Below, in pieces: positions 1 to 7,815 of a stretch of DNA of 64,000 nucleotides. How positions within the stretch are numbered: the first letter of the stretch is position 1; each line of letters starts with the position of its first letter. Source of the stretch: Methylotenera_A sp044228245 (GTDB taxonomy: Bacteria > Pseudomonadota > Gammaproteobacteria > Burkholderiales > Methylophilaceae). The stretch spans positions 310,001 through 374,000 of the forward strand of contig JBGAVG010000002.1 in assembly GCA_044228245.1 (NCBI GenBank), written 5' to 3'. The position numbers and the translations under genes are program-made. A model generated the notes under the pieces. The model was given only the letters and a program-made list of their open reading frames with translations, was not told the DNA's origin and made no database searches.

Positions 1-45
1 TTCGAAAGGTTCCTGAGGGTAATCAATGTAATAAGGTTTTTTCAT
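1..45 (-). CDS. Start of an unidentified protein (N-terminal 15 residues)
   Basis: An ATG at 45 on the minus strand opens a reading frame that runs off the left edge (begins MKKPYYIDYPQ). A strong Shine-Dalgarno, GGAGGA on the minus strand (plus 53-58), lies seven bases upstream, which supports a real start. Too little protein is visible to name a family. Confidence 0.5.
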   Translation of the reverse strand, partial: MKKPYYIDYPQEPFE

Positions 46-211
46 TACTTTATCCTCCAATATAATTCAAAGCCCGTTAATTACTTTGCCGCTTATATTG
101 TTATATTATGCGCTAATGATTAATTTCGCATGCAATATCTATTTATGGCCATCGCCTTGCATGGATTGCACGCGATATAAACACACGGCTGCTATGACTG
201 ACTAACCGTAA

Positions 212-763
212 ATGGTACTTACTCTAAAAACCCTGCTGTCGTTTGCTGTGTTATGGCATATCTTCGCGTTTGCCGCTGGCGGCGTTTATGTATTTCACGC
301 CTATCGTGTTTTATTTTTGGGTGGCTACAACCCCTCTAGCGTAAAAGTGATTCGTTCAGCAGATTGGCAGTTGTGGCTTTCCGGTTTTATGATTATTGGT
401 CTTGGGATTGCACTCTATGGGTTTGACCGGTATATGGCAAATCCGAAACTTTGGGCTAAAGTAATAGTGATTACCATTTGGTTAATCTCAACACAAACGA
501 TACGCCGGTTTGCTGTCGCACAGATGCGCACAGGCTATCGGACACCTATGCTCCTGGCGTCGGCAGTCAACATAGCGTGCTGGATATATGGTGCATTTCT
601 CGGTGTGGCAAAGCCTTTAGGGTTTGGCGCCGTTTCGTTCACCATGCTGATGGCTGGATTTGATATAACGATAGCGCTTTGCCTCATCGTGACAATCATG
701 CTTGAAAACCGTCGACTACGCCTGGCAGCCGTGCCTAACATGCCAGACCATGACAACAAATAA
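212..763 (+). CDS. Four-helix integral membrane protein, function unknown
   Basis: A 183-residue hydrophobic protein with about four membrane spans: near residues 5-28 (with an AFAAGGVYVFHAYR segment), 53-70, 82-96 and 110-165. Charged stretches, such as the RRFAVAQMRTGYR loop, separate them. I recognise no catalytic motif and no named family. The ribosome binding site is weak, so the start is the first in-frame ATG rather than a proven one. It is followed by a bidirectional terminator shared with the convergent cold-shock gene and stands alone. Confidence 0.6.
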   Translation: MVLTLKTLLSFAVLWHIFAFAAGGVYVFHAYRVLFLGGYNPSSVKVIRSADWQLWLSGFMIIGLGIALYGFDRYMANPKLWAKVIVITIWLISTQTIRRFAVAQMRTGYRTPMLLASAVNIACWIYGAFLGVAKPLGFGAVSFTMLMAGFDITIALCLIVTIMLENRRLRLAAVPNMPDHDNK

Positions 764-803
764 GCCGCGCAGAATATGGCCTGCAGGGCGCGGCATTTGA
801 ATA

Positions 804-830
804 AAAAATGGCCCTTTGCGGGCCATTTTT
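804..830. terminator. Bidirectional intrinsic terminator
   Basis: A perfect 11-bp stem AAAAATGGCCC (804-814) / GGGCCATTTTT (820-830) with a 5-base loop. It lies between the convergent membrane-protein gene and the cold-shock gene. The A-run and T-run on its two sides let it work in both directions. Confidence 0.85.
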
Positions 831-889
831 AAGAATTCCGTGTTTCAGAATCCGTTAGTTTGAATGCAGATTTTTCATCTGCACAGCTA

Positions 890-1093
890 TTACGCTTTTT
901 GAATGTTAGAAGCTTGTTTGCCTTTTGGGCCTTCTGTCACGTCAAAACTAACGCGATCATTTTCTTTCAAACTTTTGTAACCGCTATCAACGATAGCTGA
1001 GAAATGTGCGAATAAATCGTCACCGCCTGCATCTGGGGTAATGAAACCAAAACCTTTAGAATCATTAAACCACTTTACAATACCTGTTGCCAT
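890..1093 (-). CDS. CspA-family cold-shock protein
   Basis: A 67-residue single cold-shock domain, the normal length of bacterial CspA proteins, which bind single-stranded nucleic acid and act as RNA chaperones. Residues 3-10 read TGIVKWFN, the RNP1 motif is KGFGFI (13-18) and the RNP2-like motif is DLFAHF (26-31; the more usual form is VFVHF). The gene is monocistronic, has a good promoter about 110 bases upstream and a leader of about 100 nt containing a terminator-like hairpin. It ends at the shared terminator at 804-830. Confidence 0.95.
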   Translation of the reverse strand: MATGIVKWFNDSKGFGFITPDAGGDDLFAHFSAIVDSGYKSLKENDRVSFDVTEGPKGKQASNIQKA

Positions 1094-1146
1094 AATATTA
1101 CTTTCTTACTTTAAAAAGGGAGGCACCCAAAAAAGTTTGTACTTCC

Positions 1147-1170
1147 AAAAAAAATGAGCCGCGAGGACTC
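1147..1170 (-). promoter_or_regulatory. Terminator-like hairpin in the cold-shock gene leader
   Basis: On the minus strand the leader contains GAGTCCTCGCGGCTC, which can pair as GAG-CC/GG-CTC with one bulged T and a TCGC loop. One A and then eight Ts follow. This has the form of a weak intrinsic terminator about 55 bases upstream of the start codon, so it may be an attenuator. The stem is short and regulation is inference. Confidence 0.35.
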
Positions 1171-1201
1171 AATAAATTAAAAATCTAAACGCCTAAGCGC
1201 C

Positions 1202-1230
1202 TTTGTACGGATAATCTACCCGCATGTCAA
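1202..1230 (-). promoter_or_regulatory. Sigma-70 promoter of the cold-shock gene
   Basis: The minus strand reads TTGACA (1230-1225), a 17-base spacer, then TACAAA (1207-1202). The -35 is perfect and the -10 matches four of six positions. Transcription would begin near 1195 and give a leader of about 100 nt, which is typical for cspA genes. The 317 bases between the cold-shock and IF-1 start codons hold this promoter, the leader hairpin and AT-rich sequence. I see no other gene there. Confidence 0.6.
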
Positions 1231-1410
1231 GCAATATTAGTAATTAATTTTCATAATTAGGCAAATTGATTGCTTATTTTTGCCTGCAAGACTATACTGC
1301 GCCTGCGTTTAGTAGTGTCTATGCGCCATGTTGTTTTTTATTCCTTACACTATTCCCCATTGCTCAGCTCACGCTCCATTCGGGTCTCAACTGATGATTG
1401 GAGCAATATT

Positions 1411-1671
1411 ATGGCAAAAGAAGAACTCATTGAAATGAACGGCGTGGTGGATGAAATTCTGCCCGATTCGCGTTATCGCGTCACATTAGAAAATGGCCAC
1501 AAGCTGGTGGCCTACACCGGCGGCAAGATGAAGAAAAATCATATTCGCATTCTCGCTGGGGATAAAGTGTCACTTGAGCTGTCGCCTTATGACATCAACA
1601 ACGGCCGCATAACCTTCAGGCATATTGAATCAAAAACCGCTTACAGTCCGCCCAAAAGGCGCACGTATTAA
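1411..1671 (+). CDS. infA: Translation initiation factor IF-1 (stand-alone copy)
   Basis: An 86-residue S1/OB-fold protein beginning MAKEELIEMNGVVDEILPDS, with the conserved LENGHKLVAYTGGKMKKNHI core and GDKV. It binds the 30S A site with IF-2 and IF-3 during initiation. It is longer than the 72-residue ribosomal-operon form and has a basic C-terminal tail (PPKRRTY), as in the second IF-1 of betaproteobacteria. The frame is open upstream to 1270, but similarity begins at the ATG at 1411, which is the start chosen. It lies outside any ribosomal protein operon. Confidence 0.93.
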   Translation: MAKEELIEMNGVVDEILPDSRYRVTLENGHKLVAYTGGKMKKNHIRILAGDKVSLELSPYDINNGRITFRHIESKTAYSPPKRRTY

Positions 1672-1793
1672 TGCTTCCGCAAACAATTCACATTGTTTCT
1701 AAAACTTTAGCCTGATTTACCGGTCAACCATGGCATCGGTGTAGCCGTTAATCGGCCAATGCTTATGACCGTCATTTATTAAAGGAAAAAATC

Positions 1794-2477
1794 ATGCATA
1801 AAAATATCCATAACAACATTTTGGCAGCATCCGTGTTAGTAGCTTTCACATTAGGCGGCTGCGCCAACATGACAGAAACTCAAAAAGACACAGCGAAAGG
1901 CGCTGGTATCGGCGCAGCTGGTGGCGCAGTCGTTGGCGCAGTGGCTGGAGGCAAAAAGGGCGCCGTGATTGGTGCTGCCGTTGGTGGCGTGGCGGGCGGG
2001 GTTGTCGGCAATGTCTGGTCTAAACGCATGCAAGAGCAGAAAAAACAGATGGAAGAAGCGACCGCAGGAACTGGGGTGGCAGTAACGCAAACGCCTGATA
2101 ACCGGTTGAAACTGGATATTCCCAGTGACATCTCTTTTGATGTTAACCGCGCGGATATCAAACCAAACTTCAGAAAAGTGCTGGATACTTTTGCTGATGG
2201 CTTGAATAAGAACCCGGCTGCGAACATCACCATTATTGGCCATACTGACAGTTCCGGCAGTGATGCCATCAATAATCCGTTATCGATGAATCGCGCTGCA
2301 GCTGCGCGTGATTATCTTACGACAAGAGGCGTAGCTGCCAGCCGCTTTACCATTGATGGCCGCGGATCGCGTGAGCCTTTGGTGGAAAATGACACGCCCG
2401 CCAATAAGGCCAAGAATCGACGCGTAGAAATATTTGTTGCCGAACCCGCTCCTGCCCAGCAACAGCCAGCGTCCTAA
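1794..2477 (+). CDS. OmpA-family glycine-zipper lipoprotein (YiaD-like)
   Basis: A 227-residue outer-membrane lipoprotein. Residues 1-23 form a lipoprotein signal with lipobox LGGC and lipidated Cys23. Residues 35-75 are a Gly/Ala-rich glycine zipper (repeats of the type GAGIGAAGGAVVGAVAG). Residues 110-218 form an OmpA-like peptidoglycan-binding domain with IIGHTDSSG, an LSxxRAxxxRDYL segment and NRRVEIFV. It should tether the outer membrane to peptidoglycan. The ribosome site AAAGGA is well placed, and the gene is monocistronic with its own terminator. The C-terminus is rich in Ala, Pro and Gln. Confidence 0.9.
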   Translation: MHKNIHNNILAASVLVAFTLGGCANMTETQKDTAKGAGIGAAGGAVVGAVAGGKKGAVIGAAVGGVAGGVVGNVWSKRMQEQKKQMEEATAGTGVAVTQTPDNRLKLDIPSDISFDVNRADIKPNFRKVLDTFADGLNKNPAANITIIGHTDSSGSDAINNPLSMNRAAAARDYLTTRGVAASRFTIDGRGSREPLVENDTPANKAKNRRVEIFVAEPAPAQQQPAS

Positions 2478-2502
2478 AACCACGCATTGATGCACTGTTC
2501 TT

Positions 2503-2529
2503 AAAAAGCCAGCTTTATGCTGGCTTTTT
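2503..2529 (+). terminator. Intrinsic terminator of the OmpA-type lipoprotein gene
   Basis: A perfect 11-bp stem AAAAAGCCAGC (2503-2513) / GCTGGCTTTTT (2519-2529) with a 5-base loop, extending into a T-run, 26 bases after the stop codon. Confidence 0.85.
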
Positions 2530-2626
2530 TGTTAACTGCTACATGCTAATGCCTTTATAATAGTGCCCTTAATTCAGGTGCTTTTATTCGAACCCAAGTA
2601 TTCAAATCCAGGTATTCAACCCCAAG

Positions 2627-4105
2627 ATGAAAAATTTGGAAACAGACGTGTTGTTGGTAGGTGGCGGCATTATGAGCGCCACGCTGGGCGTATTGCTGCA
2701 TCAATTAGACCCTTCCCTGCATATTACCATGGTGGAGCAATTGCCCGATGTGGCGATGGAAAGCTCCAATGCGTTGAACAACGCTGGCACGGGCCATGCG
2801 GGCTATTGCGAGCTTAATTACACGCCGCAATCAGCCGATGGCAGTATTGCCATCAAACGCGCCCTGGAAATCAACGCAGCATTTGAAGTTTCGCTGCAGT
2901 TTTGGTCGCATTTGGTGGAAACCCGGGCTTTGCCTGCGCCAGAAAAGTTTATCAATAAAACGCCGCATTTGAGTTTCGTGTGGGGCGAACAAAATGTCGC
3001 CTTTCTAAAGCAGCGTTTCGCCCTGCTGAAGCAGCACCCTCTGTTTGCCGATATGCAATACAGCGAAAACTTTAGCCAATTGCAGGCCTGGATGCCGCTG
3101 GTGATGGCAGCCCGTAAATCTCATGAAAAACTGGCGGCAACTTTTGTTGAGCATGGCTCGGACGTGGATTTCGGCGCCCTCACCCGCCACATGGTCGCTT
3201 ACCTGAAATCACAAGCCAACTTTAATTTACTGAATAACACACACGTCAAGACACTTAAGAAAATCAGGGATACATGGCACGTTGGCCTTTTTGACAAAGC
3301 TACCAGGCACGCCAGAACCATCAATGCCAAATTTGTGTTTTTAGGCGCTGGCGGCGGCGCTTTGCCTTTGTTGCAAAAAGCCGGGATTCCGGAAAGCATG
3401 GGCTATGGCGGCTTTCCTGTGAGCGGGCAATGGCTGATTTGCAACAGCGCGGAAGTGATTAGGCAGCACGGCGCCAAAGTATACGGAAAGGCTGCTGTAG
3501 GCGCACCGCCCATGTCGGTACCACACTTGGACACCCGCATGATTAATGGTAAGCCAGCCTTGCTTTTTGGCCCGTTTGCCGGCTTTACTACCAAATTCTT
3601 GAAGCAAGGATCCGTGCTGGATCTGGCCAGATCAGTTAAAGCGAACAACCTGAAAGCCATGCTGGGCGCGGGAAAGAACAATTTTGACTTAACCAAGTAT
3701 CTGGTAAATGAGGTTTTTCAAACGCATAAGCAGCGCATGCGCGCGTTACACGAGTTTTTACCGCAAGCCAAATCCAGTGACTGGCATTTGGCCAATGCTG
3801 GCCAACGCGTGCAAATCATCAAAAATTGCGACCAGCAATGGGGAAAGCTGGAGTTTGGCACTGAGATCGTGACTTCACAAGATGGCTCGCTTGCCGCGCT
3901 GCTCGGAGCGTCCCCTGGCGCCTCGACCAGCGTGCAGGCTATGATTGGCGTGCTGGAGCGCTGTTTCAGTACACAAATGCAAGCTGACGCGTGGATAGAA
4001 AAGATGAGGGAACTGATCCCTTCTTACGGCCAATCGCTAATTGATGATGCACCCTTGCTCAAGGACGTGCGCAAACGTACGTTGAGCACGCTTAAACTGA
4101 CCTAG
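2627..4105 (+). CDS. mqo: Malate:quinone oxidoreductase
   Basis: A 492-residue FAD-dependent, membrane-associated enzyme that oxidises L-malate to oxaloacetate and passes electrons to the quinone pool. The N-terminal FAD motif is LLVGGGIMSATLG (about residues 9-21), followed by the family block NNAGTGHAGYCELNY. A C-terminal segment, LLGASPGASTSVQAM, and length are typical of Mqo. No strong ribosome site precedes the ATG. The stop codon overlaps that of the convergent rlmB, and no terminator separates them. Confidence 0.95.
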   Translation: MKNLETDVLLVGGGIMSATLGVLLHQLDPSLHITMVEQLPDVAMESSNALNNAGTGHAGYCELNYTPQSADGSIAIKRALEINAAFEVSLQFWSHLVETRALPAPEKFINKTPHLSFVWGEQNVAFLKQRFALLKQHPLFADMQYSENFSQLQAWMPLVMAARKSHEKLAATFVEHGSDVDFGALTRHMVAYLKSQANFNLLNNTHVKTLKKIRDTWHVGLFDKATRHARTINAKFVFLGAGGGALPLLQKAGIPESMGYGGFPVSGQWLICNSAEVIRQHGAKVYGKAAVGAPPMSVPHLDTRMINGKPALLFGPFAGFTTKFLKQGSVLDLARSVKANNLKAMLGAGKNNFDLTKYLVNEVFQTHKQRMRALHEFLPQAKSSDWHLANAGQRVQIIKNCDQQWGKLEFGTEIVTSQDGSLAALLGASPGASTSVQAMIGVLERCFSTQMQADAWIEKMRELIPSYGQSLIDDAPLLKDVRKRTLSTLKLT

Positions 4106-4857
4106 TTTTTTATTAAACTGCGTTGTCGTCTGGCTTCGTACAGGCAGATGCCGCTTGCCACGCTCACATTCAGGCTTTCTACCGAGCCGAACATGGGAAT
4201 TGTCACCAAGGCATCGCAAGTTTCGGCAGTTAATCGACGTATACCCTCGCCCTCAGAGCCCAACACCAATGCGATTGGGCCATCCAGCTTGGTGTCGAGC
4301 AAACTTGCTGGCGCGTCCATCGTGGTTCCGACCACAAACACGCCGGCCTCTTTAAGCTCGCGTAAGGTACGCGCCAGGTTAGTCACAGCGATAAAGGGCA
4401 CGGTTTCAGCTGCACCGCACGCCACCTTGCGCACAGTCGCATTTAGGCCTACGGCACGGTCTTTGGGGGCGATAACGGCATGCACGCCCATCGCGTCCGC
4501 CACGCGCAGACAGGCGCCCAGATTGTGCGGATCTTCAACGCCATCCAGCACCAGGAAGAATGGCGGCTCTTTGAGGTCGGACTCCAGAATATCGTGAATG
4601 TCTTTGTAGGGAATCGGCGTGTCGACCACACGCGCAATCACGCCTTGATGGCGGCCATTAATACCCGCCATGCCATCCAGCCGGCTGCGTTCCACTTGCA
4701 TTACGCGCACGCCTGCGGCTTCCGCCATATTAAGCAGATCTTTCATGCGCGCATCAATGCGATCGCGATCAATCAACACTTCCTGAATGCTGGAAGCATG
4801 CTGGCGCATGCGACTTAATACCGCGTGAAAGCCAAATAATATGCGGGCTTCGCTCAT
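4102..4857 (-). CDS. rlmB: 23S rRNA (guanosine-2'-O-)-methyltransferase RlmB
   Basis: A 251-residue SPOUT-class methyltransferase that 2'-O-methylates G2251 (E. coli numbering) of 23S rRNA using SAM. An N-terminal substrate-binding domain (about 1-75, starting RILFGFHAVLSRMR) precedes the trefoil-knot domain. The SPOUT motifs are visible: LDGVEDPHNLGACLR, LVLGSEGEGI, and ESLNVSVASGICLYEARRQR near the end. It lies 25 bases downstream of rnr on the same strand, the same pairing as in E. coli, so the two are probably cotranscribed. Confidence 0.95.
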   Translation of the reverse strand: MSEARILFGFHAVLSRMRQHASSIQEVLIDRDRIDARMKDLLNMAEAAGVRVMQVERSRLDGMAGINGRHQGVIARVVDTPIPYKDIHDILESDLKEPPFFLVLDGVEDPHNLGACLRVADAMGVHAVIAPKDRAVGLNATVRKVACGAAETVPFIAVTNLARTLRELKEAGVFVVGTTMDAPASLLDTKLDGPIALVLGSEGEGIRRLTAETCDALVTIPMFGSVESLNVSVASGICLYEARRQRSLIKN

Positions 4858-4882
4858 ATTTGCTGACTCGTTTCTTTATTTC

Positions 4883-7306
4883 TCATCTTTTGGGTTTGCC
4901 TTTGTTTTTGGAGTTTTTTGCACGCTGTCTTTGTGCAGGTTTTGCTATTTTTTTCTTGCTGCCCGAACGGTCATGCTTGGCTTTCTCTAACGCACGTGTG
5001 CTGAGCGGTTTAAAATCCGTGGATACTTTATCTTTTTTGATGCCAAGCGTGCCTTTTTTAGCATCGCCAGAACCCGCGTGGATATTGGCTTCTGGCTTGG
5101 CGCTAAAATGAGGGCTTAAGTGCGACGAATGGCTCACCAAGGTGAAATCGATTTTAGTGGTTTCCAGATCAACGCGTGCAACTTTTACCGTAAGCCTGTC
5201 GCCCAGCCTGAATCGCACGCCGGTGCGCTCGCCAACCATTTCGTGGCGGGCTTTGTCGTAGTTGAAGTAATCGTTACCCAGTTCCGTCACGTGCAGCAAG
5301 CCTTCCACATACACCCCGTCTAGCGCCACAAACACACCGAAACTGGTGACGCCTGCCACAGTGCCCTCGTAAACCTCGCCGATTTTATCCTGCATGAAGT
5401 AGCATTTAAGCCAGTTGGTCACGTCACGCGTCGCGTCATCGGCCCGCCGTTCGGTCATTGAGCAATGCATGCCTAGATGATGCCAGTCTTTTACTGTGTA
5501 TTTTTCTCCGCTTACCACCGCCTTAATGGCACGATGAATTAGCAAATCAGGATAGCGGCGGATCGGCGAAGTAAAATGCGTGTAAGCCTCATATGCCAAA
5601 CCAAAATGGCCAACGTTATCCGGGCTGTAAACCGCCTGCTGCATCGATCTGAGCAGCACAGTCTGCAGCAATTGCGTGTCTGGCCGGTCTTTAATCAGAT
5701 TCATGAGTTTGCCATAGTCTTTCGCATGCGGCTTGTCACCACCACCCACGCCAAAGCCCACTTCGCCCATAAAGATACGCAGTGCTTCCAGCTTCTCAGG
5801 CGTCGGGCCTTCGTGAATGCGATATAAGGCTGCATGTTCGTGCGTTTTAAGAAAATCTGCCGCGCACACATTGGCGGCCAGCATGCATTCTTCAATCAGC
5901 TTGTGCGCCTCATTGCGGCCAGCAGGAACAATGCGTTCTATTTTGCCATTCTCATTAAAAATCATCATAGTTTCAACTGACTCAAACTCGATCGCACCGC
6001 GCTTTTCACGCTGAGCCAGCATCAATTTAAATAGCGAATACAGATTTTGTGCGTGCGGCATCAGCCATGCATATTCTTTTGCCAATTCACCTTGCGGATT
6101 CTGCAGCATCTCGAATACCTGGGTATAGGTCATGCGCGCTTTGGAGCGCATCACCGATGGATAAAACTTGTATTGCTTGACCACGCCCATCCCGTCAAGC
6201 TGCATATCGCACACCATGCACAACCGCTCTACGTCCGGGTTGAGCGAGCACAGGCCGTTGGATAAGGCTTCCGGCAACATGGGGATAACACGGCGCGGGA
6301 AATACACCGAATTGCCGCGTTCAAACGCATCCTTATCCAGCGCCTCACCCGGTTTCACATAAAAACTCACGTCCGCAATCGCCACCACCAGACGCCAGCC
6401 TTTGCCTTGCGGCTCGGCGTATACGGCATCGTCGAAGTCGCGTGCGGTTTCGCCGTCAATGGTAATCAGTGACAGCTCCCGCAAATCCACACGGCCTTGA
6501 TAATCAGCAGGCTGCACAAGTTTAGGAATACTTTCTGCCTGGTGAACTGCGGCTGGCGAAAACTCATGCGGCAGCTTGTGTTTACGCAATGCGATTTCAA
6601 TCTCCATGCCGCTATCGGCATAGTTGCCCAGAATCTGCACCACTTTCCCCATTGGGTGCGCATGCGCAGATGGCTGCTCAGTAAGCTCTACCATCACCAC
6701 CTGGCCTGGCTTGGCACCCATATCCAGGTGATAGGGAATCAGAATATCCTGATTGATATGCTTATCTTCGGCGGCCACAATGGTTACGCCTTGGCCATGA
6801 ATAATGCGCCCTACCAAAGTCTTAGTCCCGCGCTCCAGCACCTCGACTATTTTGCCTTCCGGACGCCCTTTTCTATCCAGCCCGGCCATGCGCACCATCA
6901 CGCGGTCGCCGTGCATTACTTGCGCCATCTCGCGCGGTGAGAGGTATAAATCCTCAGGGTATCTGGTTTTATCATCTGGCACCAAGAAACCGAAACCATC
7001 AGGATGGCCTTGCACCGTGCCTGCAATCACATGTATTTTTTCTGCCAGGCACAGCGCACCTTTACGGTTGCGCATGATTTGCCCATCACGCTCCATCGCG
7101 TTAAGGCGTTTGTTAAAATTGTCACGCTCAGCGGTGCCGATATCCAGCAGCACATACACCTGCTCAACGCTCAAGGGCACGCCTTGATCTGACAATACTT
7201 GCAAAATTAACTCGCGACTTGGCAGTGGCGTATCGTACTGTGACGCCTCTCTTCCCGCATAAGGATCGTTATTTCGCAGGGTTGATTTTTTCTTTTTTGT
7301 TGACAA
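4883..7306 (-). CDS. rnr: Ribonuclease R
   Basis: An 807-residue RNB-family 3'-5' exoribonuclease that degrades structured RNA and takes part in mRNA and rRNA quality control. It shows an N-terminal winged-helix region, a cold-shock domain (VQGHPDGFGFLVPDD, near 95-110), an RNB catalytic core with the acidic cluster TARDFDDAVY (about 290), an S1 domain (TSFGVFVALDGVYVEGLLH, about 665), and a long Lys-rich tail. The start is TTG, preceded by GGAAG at suitable spacing; no ATG fits the conserved N-terminus. The start codon overlaps the -35 box of the divergent tRNA-Leu promoter. Confidence 0.95.
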   Translation of the reverse strand: MSTKKKKSTLRNNDPYAGREASQYDTPLPSRELILQVLSDQGVPLSVEQVYVLLDIGTAERDNFNKRLNAMERDGQIMRNRKGALCLAEKIHVIAGTVQGHPDGFGFLVPDDKTRYPEDLYLSPREMAQVMHGDRVMVRMAGLDRKGRPEGKIVEVLERGTKTLVGRIIHGQGVTIVAAEDKHINQDILIPYHLDMGAKPGQVVMVELTEQPSAHAHPMGKVVQILGNYADSGMEIEIALRKHKLPHEFSPAAVHQAESIPKLVQPADYQGRVDLRELSLITIDGETARDFDDAVYAEPQGKGWRLVVAIADVSFYVKPGEALDKDAFERGNSVYFPRRVIPMLPEALSNGLCSLNPDVERLCMVCDMQLDGMGVVKQYKFYPSVMRSKARMTYTQVFEMLQNPQGELAKEYAWLMPHAQNLYSLFKLMLAQREKRGAIEFESVETMMIFNENGKIERIVPAGRNEAHKLIEECMLAANVCAADFLKTHEHAALYRIHEGPTPEKLEALRIFMGEVGFGVGGGDKPHAKDYGKLMNLIKDRPDTQLLQTVLLRSMQQAVYSPDNVGHFGLAYEAYTHFTSPIRRYPDLLIHRAIKAVVSGEKYTVKDWHHLGMHCSMTERRADDATRDVTNWLKCYFMQDKIGEVYEGTVAGVTSFGVFVALDGVYVEGLLHVTELGNDYFNYDKARHEMVGERTGVRFRLGDRLTVKVARVDLETTKIDFTLVSHSSHLSPHFSAKPEANIHAGSGDAKKGTLGIKKDKVSTDFKPLSTRALEKAKHDRSGSKKKIAKPAQRQRAKNSKNKGKPKR

Positions 7307-7327
7307 GTTTTTTGCTTCCTATAAAAT
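7300..7327 (+). promoter_or_regulatory. Promoter of tRNA-Leu(CAG)
   Basis: TTGACA (7300-7305), a 16-base spacer and TAAAAT (7322-7327), followed by the GC-rich stretch CGGCGC, as in stable-RNA promoters. Transcription would start about 25 bases before the tRNA. The -35 box covers the rnr start codon on the other strand. Confidence 0.6.
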
Positions 7328-7360
7328 TCGGCGCATTATTCAATATTAACAAGAATAATT

Positions 7361-7445
7361 GCCCAGATGGCGGAATTGGTAGACGCGCTAGTTTCAGGTA
7401 CTAGTATCGAAAGATGTGGAGGTTCGAGTCCTCTTCTGGGCACCA
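7361..7445 (+). tRNA. tRNA-Leu, anticodon CAG
   Basis: A class II tRNA of 85 nt including an encoded CCA. The acceptor arms GCCCAGA and TCTGGGC pair perfectly with discriminator A. The anticodon stem CTAGT/ACTAG encloses the loop TTCAGGT, giving CAG, which reads CUG leucine codons. A variable arm and the T arm GAGGTTCGAGTCCTC follow. It is a single tRNA, not part of an array. Confidence 0.95.
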
Positions 7446-7815
7446 AACTTATTAATAAAAACTTAATAATCTCTAGAATAATATCTCACCCTTGTTTTAT
7501 TATCTGTAGAATTGCCCATAAAATATTTCACCTGACCACATAATTGATTTGTGCAGTATTCTACTCTGCTACTCGTTCTGTTTGTCATTTGACTTAAACA
7601 AAAACATAAATTCACCAATTCACGAGAGACCGCACACGGATATGTGCGGCTTTAGCGTAAAATTCAAGCAGAATAAGGCGAAAAAGACAACAAATTAATT
7701 AATAACTTATTGATAAATATTATAAAATACGAATGTAACCATTAGCATTCAACCCAGATTGAATTTAGTTACGATGATTGACAACAATATTAATACAAAC
7801 CAGAAGTAAAGCTAA
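7446..7815. other. AT-rich non-coding stretch upstream of the polysaccharide locus
   Basis: 370 bases without a credible gene. It contains a perfect 7-bp hairpin CCGCACA (7630-7636) / TGTGCGG (7643-7649) with no long T-run after it. It also contains a dyad ATTCAA (7747-7752) / TTGAAT (7759-7764) about 50 bases before the next start codon. The region should hold the promoter of the WcaJ-like gene, but I cannot place -10 and -35 boxes with confidence. Confidence 0.5.

Noticed and set aside
1270..1410. 47-residue N-terminal extension of the IF-1 frame
   Set aside because: The added residues look like translated non-coding DNA; IF-1 similarity and length begin at the ATG at 1411.
1681..1698. AAACAAT/ATTGTTT hairpin after infA
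   Set aside because: AT-only stem with no T-run; too weak to call a terminator.
1851..2272. Two 130-residue minus-strand frames opposite the OmpA-type lipoprotein gene
   Set aside because: They arise from the Gly/Ala-rich composition of the real gene and have no family features or ribosome sites.
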